NCBI GenBank assembly: GCA_018609755.1
Contig: JAHENZ010000229.1
Coordinates: 1 to 64,000, forward strand
DNA from: Salinivenus sp.
GTDB taxonomy: Bacteria > Bacteroidota > Rhodothermia > Rhodothermales > Salinibacteraceae
DNA: 64,000 bases
Reading direction: 5' to 3'
Position numbers and translations under genes: made by a program. How positions within the stretch are numbered: the stretch's first letter is position 1; the number at the start of each line of letters is the position of its first letter. The notes under the pieces were generated by a model. The model had not been told where the DNA came from. It ran no database searches and saw nothing but the letters and a program-made list of their open reading frames with translations. Positions 28,045-37,215 of this stretch are shown here, in pieces.

Positions 28045-30003
28045 ATGCGTGACGTATTGCTGTTTCTTCTCATACTACTTCTTTGTTTCGGACGCTCAAC
28101 GCCTACCCAAGCCCAAACCGATCGGTCCTCCGAATTTCGGCCGGAAGCTGTGTGGCAACCTGCCGCCGCCGATCGCTATGGTGCGTCTCATGACCTCGGG
28201 AACGGCCATCCTGGACCGCAATACTGGCAGAACCACGTGGACTACCGCATCGACACCCGCCTCGACACCTCGGCGAACGTACTTCGGGGCTCGGTAGAGT
28301 ATACGTACACGAATAATAGCCCTACTCCCCTCCATTCGATCTGGATCATCACTGGACGCTCCTCTAACAGAGAACTGATCGACGGATCCGACCCAACGCC
28401 TCAAAGTTCCCCAATCCACATCGACAACGTCTCCGTGGTAAGCGAAAAGCAAGGCATTGCCTCCACGGCTGCAAGCGGGAATCGCAGGCAGATTCGGCTA
28501 TTAAATCCAGTGTCTGCCCACGGCGATACGGTAAAGATTACTCTTGACTATCAGGTATCTATTTCGTTCGAGGGCGACCTTCCTACGAGAATGAGTACTC
28601 CCGGGGGAGTGATGTACGAAATTGGACACTGGTTTCCGCGCGTCGCGGCATACAGTAAACGGCACGGCTGGGCCGAGGCGCCCGCCCAAACGCCCGCAAC
28701 CGCCCTCGCCGAATACGGATCATTCAACTATTCCTTGACCCTCCCCTCCGAGCTGATTGTAGCTGGCTCGGGAACGCTCATGAATCCGGATGCGGTGCTC
28801 ACATCGGATCAGCGTCGGCGGCTCATGCGCGCTCGGGACAGTGAGAGAAAAGTGGCGATCATCACGCCGGATCAGGCAGGAACTACAGACACACGCCCCA
28901 AACAAGGGGGACAGATCACTTGGAAGTTCCAGATGAACGGCGTGCGGGACGTGGCGTGGGCGGCATCGCCGTCCTTCATATGGAATGCGGCACGGTTTGA
29001 ACGGAAGGAGCAACGAGACGGACTCGTAATGTCGTATTATCCCCGATCTTCCATGGGAGGAGAAGCCTGGAATCGCTCGACCGCCCACATGCAGAAGACG
29101 ATGGAGTTCTTCTCCAAGCAGCTGCCCCCTTACCCGTGGAACACAAGCATCAATGTTGCCGGACCTGTTGGTAACCGGTCATTCCCGGGGCTCTCCTTCT
29201 GCTCCGCCACCTCGACCGGGCCCCGGCTGTTCTCGTGCACCGCCCAAAATGTGAGCCGGAACTGGTTTTCGGTCATGGTCGGCACCAATACAGAACGACA
29301 CCCGTGGATGACGGAAGGATTGAGCACCGCGATGAGCGTTCTGGCACATCGCTCTCTATATGAGGGCGAGTTTGCCCCGAAACAGGACAGCACATTTGCA
29401 CCCGAAGGCGCCTCGCCTGCACAGGGACTTCGTAGTGTGATGACGGATCCAGAATCGCCGTCAATTCTGACGCCCCCTGTCCTCCAAAGGACGCGATGGC
29501 GGACCACGCTGGCATCGTACAAGCCCGCTTATGGATTTCTGCTACTTCGGGAATATGTACTGAGTCCTCGAGAATTTGACGACGCTCTGCACCAGTACAT
29601 CCAACGATGGGCCTACCGTCAGCCTGCCCCCGCAGACTTCTTCAACTCAATTGAGGATGCCACCGGCACGGACCTCTCCTGGTTTTGGACCGGCTGGTTC
29701 AACCGCGCATGGGCCATCGATCAGGCCGTAACAGACATCTCCTATAGAAATGGGACCCCGGAAGAGGGGGCTTCCATCACCCTTCAGTTGTACCGCAGAC
29801 TTCCGATGCCGGTGAAGTTGAAGGTATCTGAAGTAGATGGGGACACCCACAGACTTCATCTTCCCGTCGAGATTTGGAAGAAAGGATCCCCCCACACTCT
29901 TCACCTACACACCGACAGCCGTCTCAAGTCGGTTCTAGCAGACCCAGACTATCAACTGCCAGACGTACGTCGCAAGAACAACCGGTGGTCGTCAAAGGAA
30001 TGA
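28045..30003 (+). CDS. Secreted M1-aminopeptidase-like protein lacking the zinc-binding motif
   Basis: Signal peptide plus M1 N-terminal domain (YRIDTRLDTSANVLRGSVEYTYTNNSPTPLHSIWI) and catalytic-domain homology around AQNVSRNWFSVMVGTNTERHPWMTEGLSTAM. Confidence 0.8.
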   Translation: MRDVLLFLLILLLCFGRSTPTQAQTDRSSEFRPEAVWQPAAADRYGASHDLGNGHPGPQYWQNHVDYRIDTRLDTSANVLRGSVEYTYTNNSPTPLHSIWIITGRSSNRELIDGSDPTPQSSPIHIDNVSVVSEKQGIASTAASGNRRQIRLLNPVSAHGDTVKITLDYQVSISFEGDLPTRMSTPGGVMYEIGHWFPRVAAYSKRHGWAEAPAQTPATALAEYGSFNYSLTLPSELIVAGSGTLMNPDAVLTSDQRRRLMRARDSERKVAIITPDQAGTTDTRPKQGGQITWKFQMNGVRDVAWAASPSFIWNAARFERKEQRDGLVMSYYPRSSMGGEAWNRSTAHMQKTMEFFSKQLPPYPWNTSINVAGPVGNRSFPGLSFCSATSTGPRLFSCTAQNVSRNWFSVMVGTNTERHPWMTEGLSTAMSVLAHRSLYEGEFAPKQDSTFAPEGASPAQGLRSVMTDPESPSILTPPVLQRTRWRTTLASYKPAYGFLLLREYVLSPREFDDALHQYIQRWAYRQPAPADFFNSIEDATGTDLSWFWTGWFNRAWAIDQAVTDISYRNGTPEEGASITLQLYRRLPMPVKLKVSEVDGDTHRLHLPVEIWKKGSPHTLHLHTDSRLKSVLADPDYQLPDVRRKNNRWSSKE

Positions 30004-30049
30004 CTGACACGGTGGAGCATTCCCTCTGAAAAACCGGACGAGGCGACGA

Positions 30050-31378
30050 TTAGCGTGCCACTGAGGACTGGTACGCCTGAAATCGACGTTCCATCGTCAT
30101 TCCCTCCCCTTCGTCTCCGTCATTCTCTTCCAAGAACTCCTCCAGGCGACGAAGACGTTCCTGCAAGTTCCTCGCGGAGAGGTAATCCTCGTCGAATAGG
30201 TCCGGATCATTCGTCCGGAGAGTGGTAATGTGCTCTACGGCCCGAGCGATGCCCATAGGAGAATACCCGGCTTCCGAGAGGAACGCTGCCGCTATGCGAT
30301 CGGCCTCCTTCTCGTACTTCAAGAGGCGATCATTAACGACCCGGCGGTAACTTTTCCGCATCATCTCGTTCAGGTCTTCTTCTACCTGCTGATACTTCTC
30401 GTCGTCCTCCCCGGTGGCCTCTTCCAACTCCGCAAATGCGGACTGGGACCGACGCTTGACCTCCCGTTCGGCCCGCTCCATCATGCCGTGATGCCGAACG
30501 ACGTGGGCAATTTCGTGAGCCAGTAGGCCCGCAAGCTGCGCTTCAGTCTCAAAGTGAGTAAAGATGCCTCGCGTCAAGAAGATGATGCCGCCCGGACAGG
30601 CAAAGGCATCGGGCCCGTTTCCCTCCACAATGACGACGTCAAACCTGTGGTCGTAATATGGAGTGTCTTCCGTAATCTGCTCCGTGAGAAGCGACAGATA
30701 CCGCTGCACCCGGGGCGCTTCCACGAGGCCTTTGCTCACGAGGCGCGTGGCAACCGCCATTCCCACCTGGCGTTCACGCACGGATGGATCGTAGGGCTCC
30801 AAGTCAACGTCGAGATCGCCAAGATCGAGGTCGGGATCTGCAGAACGGAGAGGCCGCCGGAAATGCTTTAGGTCGTTCGCCGTGATGCGAGGGGTACCCT
30901 GCAGATACGCCATCAACGATTCTACGGACCCCTCCTCCAACCCGTCGGCATGCATTTGAAATCCGCGAACCGCCGCGGCCACGCCCGTCTGAGTCGCTTC
31001 CTTGCTGGCCCATTCCTCTGCAATGTCCTCGGTCGTCACTTCTTCATTGGACTGCCCCCCCCGGACGCTCGTCTTCGCAATCCAACCCGTCCGATCATCC
31101 GGTAGGCGAACCCGAACCCATCCCTCTTTTCGCTCCAATACCCTCAGCGGGGTGTCCGGCTTCACGACCACGATCACTTTGTGGAAAGAGCCTGGCCCCT
31201 CCCGTACGTAGTTACTTGAGCGAGCCGTGACGACGACGTCATCGTCCGACCGTACGACCCTATCAGCCCCAACCACTGAACCGGCCGGACTGCAAAACAG
31301 GCCAAGCACCAGCACGACAAGAGACACGAAAATAGTCCGGCTCCCCGCAGCAAGATGCATAGCGTTTTCTGGGTTCAT
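30050..31378 (-). CDS. M48 family metalloprotease with N-terminal SH3-like domain
   Basis: AQLAGLLAHEIAHVVRHHG (HExxH) and SSNYVREGPGSFHKVIVVVKPDTPLRVLERKEGWVRVRLPDDRTGWI SH3b domain. Confidence 0.9.
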   Translation of the reverse strand: MNPENAMHLAAGSRTIFVSLVVLVLGLFCSPAGSVVGADRVVRSDDDVVVTARSSNYVREGPGSFHKVIVVVKPDTPLRVLERKEGWVRVRLPDDRTGWIAKTSVRGGQSNEEVTTEDIAEEWASKEATQTGVAAAVRGFQMHADGLEEGSVESLMAYLQGTPRITANDLKHFRRPLRSADPDLDLGDLDVDLEPYDPSVRERQVGMAVATRLVSKGLVEAPRVQRYLSLLTEQITEDTPYYDHRFDVVIVEGNGPDAFACPGGIIFLTRGIFTHFETEAQLAGLLAHEIAHVVRHHGMMERAEREVKRRSQSAFAELEEATGEDDEKYQQVEEDLNEMMRKSYRRVVNDRLLKYEKEADRIAAAFLSEAGYSPMGIARAVEHITTLRTNDPDLFDEDYLSARNLQERLRRLEEFLEENDGDEGEGMTMERRFQAYQSSVAR

Positions 31379-31427
31379 TGGAGATCTGAACGGATACAAA
31401 AGGGGAGAGAGGTCTGAACGTGAGGGA

Positions 31428-33614
31428 CTATTTTCCGACCTCCATCTCATGAATCCCCTTCCAACTAGACGGAAGGGATTCTCCCGCTCGTTCTTCGACG
31501 CGTTGCTGATACACTGCAGCGGGCCCGTCGTCGGGATATTGATCGAGAACGTCCGCAAATGCCTGTCGGGCGCGCATCCACCGCTGGGTACGATATGCCG
31601 CGAGTCCCTCCTCGAAAGTTTCACGAGCCCGTTCTTGCGCCCCATTAAGCTCTCCATCAGGCGCAAGAACCTCAAAGACTCGAACGGGCTCTTTCTTGCC
31701 CGTAAGCCGAAGGAGATCAATCTCTCGAGCTTCAATCGCAGGCTCGGCCTCCTGGTACGTCCGTTCGCTGATGAGAATGCGAGTCCCGTACTGCTTATTG
31801 GCCTGCTCTAGCCGGGCCGCCACATTCACGGCATCCCCAATGGCCGTGTAATCCACCCGCCGCTCCGTACCGATGTTACCCACCACGATCTGACCCGTGT
31901 GGATGCCAATACGCGATTGAAACGGAGGGCGATCTGGATGGGACTGCTGGTCATAGAAATCCGAGAGCACCTCATCCATTTCAAGTGCAGCGAGACAGGC
32001 CTGGGCTGGATGATCGGGATCCTGCACCGGGGCTCCAAACACCGCCATGATCGCGTCCCCGATAAATTTGTCCACCATCGCCCGTCGGTCCAGTACCACG
32101 TCGGTCGACACACCAAAGTACTCGTTTAATCGCTGGACGACCTCCTGCGGACTCAACTGCTCCGCAACGGTCGTAAATCCCTTGATGTCGGAGAAAAATA
32201 CAGTAGCTTCGACCTCCTTTCCCCCCAAAGTGAGGGCCTCTGGATTTTGCACGACCTCATCGACGACCTGCGGGCTCACGTACCGCTGAAACATGGAGCG
32301 GAGTTCTCGTCGGCGACGTCCTTCAACCGCGTAGCTCATAGCAGAAGTAGCCGAAAACCCGACCACCAGAGCCAATCCTGGAGCCACAACGGGGATCCAC
32401 CAGCGCAGGAAATAGAACGCGGCCGCGGCAGCGCCGATGTATAATACCCATATCCCAAACGTCGCGAGGGCGGCACGGCCAATTCGACCCGGTCGAAGCG
32501 CAACGAGCCCCGCCCCAAGACAGGCCAGCATCAGAATAAACAGGTAGGTCCATCCCCCCGTGAAGTCGTGCAAGAAATGATCCTGATAAACATTGCTCAG
32601 GAACGTGGCAAAAATTTCCATACCCGGGTAGTCTCCGGTCCCCCCCACCGGAGTAGAATGCCGATCGTGGAGTCCTGCGGCAATTCCCCCAACGATAATC
32701 GTCTTATCCTTGAATCGCTGCGGAGGGACGATGGGATCGGACCCTAGTTGCATCCGGGCCGCCGAGACAATCAACGACTGAATGGAATAATATTGGTCTT
32801 CGAAAACCCCGTCGACGCCCCCTGGCCCGTACCAGTACAGGAGGAAGGCTCCTCTCGGCCCCACCGGAAGGTCCGCCAAAATCGACCACGCCGACGCCGC
32901 CGAAGAGTCGGCCAGGAGCGCTGAGACGCCAAGGTTGGGAAGGAGGAAACGATCTCGAAGCTGATACGCGAGCGGGACGCGTCGGACCACCCCATCCCCA
33001 TCGGCCTCCATGTTCACGGCTCCGAGCGCCGCTGCTCCCTCTTGAAACGACGGGATCGGCGCCAGGGCCCCTCGTCCAGATCGTACCCGGACCCGCTCCT
33101 CAACATTGTGGTTGAGAATGTGGGTAGAGTCAATCGGATTCGTCGTCGTGTCCGACTCCGTTAATTGCACGGCAAGCGTCACGTTGCCCGACCTGCGGAT
33201 CGCAGACGCAAATCGCTGATCCGACTGCTGTGCGCTCACGTTGGCACGCGGAAAGTCCGGTTCAGGAAACAGAATGTCGAACACCACCGTCCGGGCTCCT
33301 CCTTCCCGAAAGTAGTCCAGAAGCATTCCGTAATACTCCCGCGGCCAGGGCCACCCCACCTTCATCTGCCGACGTGTCCGGGAGATGCTGGCATCGTCAA
33401 TCGCCGCCAGTACGATCGAGGTGTCCACGTCTACCGGCCGGTTCAGGAATCGAAACCGGGCATCCAGCGTCGTGTGTTCAAATGAACGAAGGGCTCCCGT
33501 GGCAAAAAGCCCCGCAACGACCAGAAATGTTCCCCCCGCGCAGATCATTACCCGCATGAACCGCCCCCGTCCCTCCCCCACCGAGCGCAAGAACTCCCAT
33601 ACGGACGTTAGCAT
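31428..33614 (-). CDS. CHASE2 sensor - adenylate/guanylate cyclase
   Basis: Extracellular CHASE2 (IVLAAIDDASI...WPWPREYYGMLLDYFREGGARTVVFDILFPEPD), three TMs, class III cyclase domain (ATVFFSDIKGFTTVAEQLSPQEVVQRLNEYF ... GDAIMAVFGAP). Confidence 0.93.
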   Translation of the reverse strand: MLTSVWEFLRSVGEGRGRFMRVMICAGGTFLVVAGLFATGALRSFEHTTLDARFRFLNRPVDVDTSIVLAAIDDASISRTRRQMKVGWPWPREYYGMLLDYFREGGARTVVFDILFPEPDFPRANVSAQQSDQRFASAIRRSGNVTLAVQLTESDTTTNPIDSTHILNHNVEERVRVRSGRGALAPIPSFQEGAAALGAVNMEADGDGVVRRVPLAYQLRDRFLLPNLGVSALLADSSAASAWSILADLPVGPRGAFLLYWYGPGGVDGVFEDQYYSIQSLIVSAARMQLGSDPIVPPQRFKDKTIIVGGIAAGLHDRHSTPVGGTGDYPGMEIFATFLSNVYQDHFLHDFTGGWTYLFILMLACLGAGLVALRPGRIGRAALATFGIWVLYIGAAAAAFYFLRWWIPVVAPGLALVVGFSATSAMSYAVEGRRRRELRSMFQRYVSPQVVDEVVQNPEALTLGGKEVEATVFFSDIKGFTTVAEQLSPQEVVQRLNEYFGVSTDVVLDRRAMVDKFIGDAIMAVFGAPVQDPDHPAQACLAALEMDEVLSDFYDQQSHPDRPPFQSRIGIHTGQIVVGNIGTERRVDYTAIGDAVNVAARLEQANKQYGTRILISERTYQEAEPAIEAREIDLLRLTGKKEPVRVFEVLAPDGELNGAQERARETFEEGLAAYRTQRWMRARQAFADVLDQYPDDGPAAVYQQRVEERAGESLPSSWKGIHEMEVGK

Positions 33615-33728
33615 GAACACGAGGAAAGATCTTTAAAAATGAGAGTGTGGGATAGACCTGTCGAGTTCTCGAGAATAGAACCGCTGTCAAACACTCTTCA
33701 GATCGCAGTTCAAACTGAGCGCAAAGAG

Positions 33729-35360
33729 CTAAAACGAGATCACCTCGGGCTCCTTCCCTTCCACGAAGGGCATCTCCATTCCAATACTGCTACCAATGTA
33801 GGTCGGATCGGCCAAAATATAGGTGTCCCCATTGACCGTCAGGGTCCGGTCATCGGAGGTCGGCGACAGTCCATCGCCCACTTTTACCGCTGTCGCCACG
33901 TGCCCGGGCCACTGCAATCCCACCAACTCCCGATCCATCAGGGTACGTGCAAGGTATGCAAAAAGCACCGCCCGATCCTCACAATCTGAGGCAGAGGCCG
34001 CCAATGACTCTTCAGGAAAGAGAAACCGCTCTTCCCCAAAGTTGTCGCGATCCCGCTGATACTTTGTGGCGAATTGCGTGAACCGAAGCAGGATGTTCAG
34101 AGCGTTTCTGGGCGATCGATCGGCCACGTGCGGTTGTAGCGCATTGACGAGCGACGCCTCCGCCACAGACGACACTCCCGACCGGAAAAGCACTCGGAGC
34201 TCTACGTTCGGGTATGCCCGAAGGTACTCAAGCACCGCGGGATTGTACTCATAGTCGATCGTATATCGCTGGTCGTCGTACGAAAACGAGGTGGAGCGGC
34301 TCTCCGTCGTCTCTCCCAGCGAGGGTACGTCAGTCTCGTCTAGTGTTAATACCCGATCAGCGCTCTCGTGCTGCCCCTCGTACGTGCGGAGAGAACCACT
34401 GCCCCCCTCCCCCACCATCAGGTAGTACCGCTGGCCGTCGACGCGCAGTTGAGGACGATTAAAGATCTGGCCATCAACCGGAAGCATGAGGAAAATGTCA
34501 TCGTCCCGGTATCCGACTCGTACCGAGTAGCCGGATTTGATCATCATAAACCAGGTCCACAGTGTGGGGTCGTTCGACCCGGCCTCACGTCCGTTCTGTT
34601 GGTAGAGATGATCGCTCAGGTTCCGGACGTAAACGTAATACCCCCAGTCGCTGAGACCTAACTCCTCGCGTCGTTGCTGGAGCGCCTTCAGGGTCGGGGA
34701 GTAGGACTGGCTGGCCAGTGCTGCCCAAAAGTCCCCAATGGATTCCTTCCCGGGCGCCCCCTCCACTGCCGGAGTAAGGGCGTCCGAGTATGGGATTGTC
34801 GTCTGAACGCCGAAAAACGACATGGACGCCTGGGACATACTAGCGTTTTCCTGCCTCTGCGGGCGCGAGGGGGACTGCGTTGACGGTGCGGACTCCGCAA
34901 CCGATTCAGTCGCCTGCCGCTCTTCGCCTTCCTCTTCTTCAGAAGGTGGCTCCGCGTCCACGTCCGGAGTCGTCTCCTCTGGGGATTCCTCGGGCTCTCC
35001 CGCGTCCGATACGGACTGAGAGGGGGATGCGTCGGAAGAACGCTCCTCTCCATCAGACGGCACTGAGCCCCCTGACTGCTCTAATCCCCCACTAACGGTC
35101 GGGATTTCTCGCGGTTTGTTGTCGATCGGACTTCCCATCCGGGCCTCAACGTCAACGTCCTTCCACTGCTTCTGCAGAAACTTTAGGAACGCCTGATCCT
35201 GCTCATTGAGATACTCTTCGTACTGTTGCTCCTGCTGTTTCCGCCATTCCTCGTAGTCTTTCTGGGCATATGCTGTCGACGAGCCGAGAAGCACACCAAT
35301 GGTGAGCAGGGACAGAACGTACGCGTACGATGAACAACTGGTAATCGAGATGTCGGACAT
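33729..35360 (-). CDS. Transglutaminase-like cysteine-peptidase-fold protein with signal/TM segment
   Basis: ASDCEDRAVLFAYLARTL (Cys), LQWPGHVATAV (His), YILADPTYIG (Asp) triad; N-terminal hydrophobic segment. Confidence 0.75.
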   Translation of the reverse strand: MSDISITSCSSYAYVLSLLTIGVLLGSSTAYAQKDYEEWRKQQEQQYEEYLNEQDQAFLKFLQKQWKDVDVEARMGSPIDNKPREIPTVSGGLEQSGGSVPSDGEERSSDASPSQSVSDAGEPEESPEETTPDVDAEPPSEEEEGEERQATESVAESAPSTQSPSRPQRQENASMSQASMSFFGVQTTIPYSDALTPAVEGAPGKESIGDFWAALASQSYSPTLKALQQRREELGLSDWGYYVYVRNLSDHLYQQNGREAGSNDPTLWTWFMMIKSGYSVRVGYRDDDIFLMLPVDGQIFNRPQLRVDGQRYYLMVGEGGSGSLRTYEGQHESADRVLTLDETDVPSLGETTESRSTSFSYDDQRYTIDYEYNPAVLEYLRAYPNVELRVLFRSGVSSVAEASLVNALQPHVADRSPRNALNILLRFTQFATKYQRDRDNFGEERFLFPEESLAASASDCEDRAVLFAYLARTLMDRELVGLQWPGHVATAVKVGDGLSPTSDDRTLTVNGDTYILADPTYIGSSIGMEMPFVEGKEPEVISF

Positions 35361-35863
35361 AGCAGAGATGAGGTCAGTGACGGGACAACTTGGGACACGT
35401 CATCTCCACGCATCCGTCAAAACGCACGGGGCCGTCTTCAACATCTGCCCAGCATGCGACCATCTGCGAAATCCGAAGGAGGATTCCCGTTAGATAACCT
35501 CGTGCTGCGAGACGTGGGCACGCATGGGAAGACCCCGGATTTTGGTGGCGGCCTTGAACACGGGGTCACGACTCCACCGTACGCCACCTCGTTTTGAAAT
35601 TGCGGTACGTTGGAAGAATGCCGACAGACATTCCGGCCTACTCCCCTCCTCTTCGCTCTTGGCAGCTCCATGTGGAACGCCGAGCGACTGGATGAAGAGA
35701 GAAAGGGAAATAATCGTGTATCACCCCTAGACCGTGAGAATGAGAACATGCCTCCAGTTCCCAGGCGATCAACGCAAGATACGGTGCTCCAAGTCCGAGT
35801 AGGTCGCCGTGACTACATGGAGGCCCCTAAACTAGGAGGATACGCATGCTGCACATGGACAAA

Positions 35864-35892
35864 CTGGCCGCCACCAAGCCGGCGGCGGCCAG
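35864..35892 (-). terminator. Possible terminator of the LPP20-like gene
   Basis: CTGGCCGCC (35864-35872) / GGCGGCCAG (35884-35892), followed on minus by TTTGT. Confidence 0.4.
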
Positions 35893-35939
35893 GAATCCCA
35901 CAGGCACGAAAACAACTGGCAGGCCATCAGGCACATGCA

Positions 35940-36548
35940 TTAACGGTTGCTACCACCCTCTGTACTCTGAGAGGCCATGCCTCTCTGCTGCTCCCTCTCA
36001 TACTCGTCGACAGCCTCCTTCATTTCCTTGAATGCCTGGCTGGACCGGAAGCGTGTATACATCTCGTCGTTCTTATCCATGCTGTTGATCTTCGATAGAA
36101 ACTGCTGGGCCGCCTCCCCAACGGGCAGCTCCATCAGAACGTACGCACGCCAGGTCCCGTCATCTTGCTGAAACACCTCCTTCTCCCTTGGGCTCGTCCC
36201 CTTAAGGACCTTACTGGTGATTTCCTTCTGAGCCTCCGTGTACTGCTGTCGCAGCTCGTCCCCAACTTCTTCAGTGAACGACTTCGTCATGCTCTCGATC
36301 TTGGTCTCGAGGTTGGCTGCGAGATCGCCACGAGCACCGGTCGTTGCCTTGTCGATGGCCACCTGCATTTTTTGCGAAGTCGCGGAATTCGCCGCATAAA
36401 CGTAGTTTGTCTCCTCAGGGGTCTCCAGATACCACTCCGGCACCTCTCGTCCCCCCGCCTGCGGTTCCGAAGATCCACAGCCTGCCAAAACGACAGCGAC
36501 GAGTAAAAGACTGAGAAGGGAAAGTGGCGATCGTGCGTGCTGAGTCAT
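35940..36548 (-). CDS. LPP20-like lipoprotein
   Basis: Lipobox LLLVAVVLAGCGSS, EVPEWYLETPEETNYVYAANSATSQKMQVAIDKATTGARGDLA typical of the LPP20 family. Confidence 0.8.
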   Translation of the reverse strand: MTQHARSPLSLLSLLLVAVVLAGCGSSEPQAGGREVPEWYLETPEETNYVYAANSATSQKMQVAIDKATTGARGDLAANLETKIESMTKSFTEEVGDELRQQYTEAQKEITSKVLKGTSPREKEVFQQDDGTWRAYVLMELPVGEAAQQFLSKINSMDKNDEMYTRFRSSQAFKEMKEAVDEYEREQQRGMASQSTEGGSNR

Positions 36549-36818
36549 GGGTCTTATCATGGCCGTAGAGATGATGGTGAATGAAGCAAACGAACAGTGA
36601 GCAGTCTCGGCTCAAAGACGTGAAATTCTTGTGTGCTATCACTGCCTCACAGAGAGCATGTTTCCATACACATCAGTCAACGTCTGATAGAATACTGTGC
36701 ACTGTGCACAGGTACATGTCTTGAGATGAGACTCTGCAAAGAGATCAGTCCGTAAACAGATCTAGGCTTTTTCTCAAAGGCTGAGGACTTCCGCCAGAAA
36801 AGATTTGTAGAGCGTTTG

Positions 36819-37121
36819 TCACAACTCCTCACGAAGATCCACGAGGAAGTCCCGAAGGTCCCGAAGTCGTTCCTGGAATTCCTGACTATCTTTCGAACGA
36901 CGAATGGCCTGACGAGCCCCTTCAATGGTATACTTCTCGTCTTTCAGTAGATATCGGATTCGTTCGATGGTCTCGATGTCGTCGTCGGTGTACACCCGCC
37001 GACCCGCCCGATTTTTTCGCGGACTGAGCTCCTCAAATTCTTGCTCCCAATAGCGAAGGACGTGGGGATCGTACCCCACGATGTCGCTTACCTCTCCGAT
37101 TGAGTAATACAGCTTCTCCAT
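36819..37121 (-). CDS. MerR family transcriptional regulator
   Basis: KLYYSIGEVSDIVGYDPHVLRYWEQEFEELSPRKNRAGRRVYTDDDIETIERIRYLL. Confidence 0.92.
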   Translation of the reverse strand: MEKLYYSIGEVSDIVGYDPHVLRYWEQEFEELSPRKNRAGRRVYTDDDIETIERIRYLLKDEKYTIEGARQAIRRSKDSQEFQERLRDLRDFLVDLREEL

Positions 37122-37215
37122 CCTATAAATCTGCGCTAGACGAGTCCAAGTGATATAACGGAAGCGAGGATGGAAACCGGACATGATGCTGTAATCCCAG
37201 AACCACCACGCGCTA

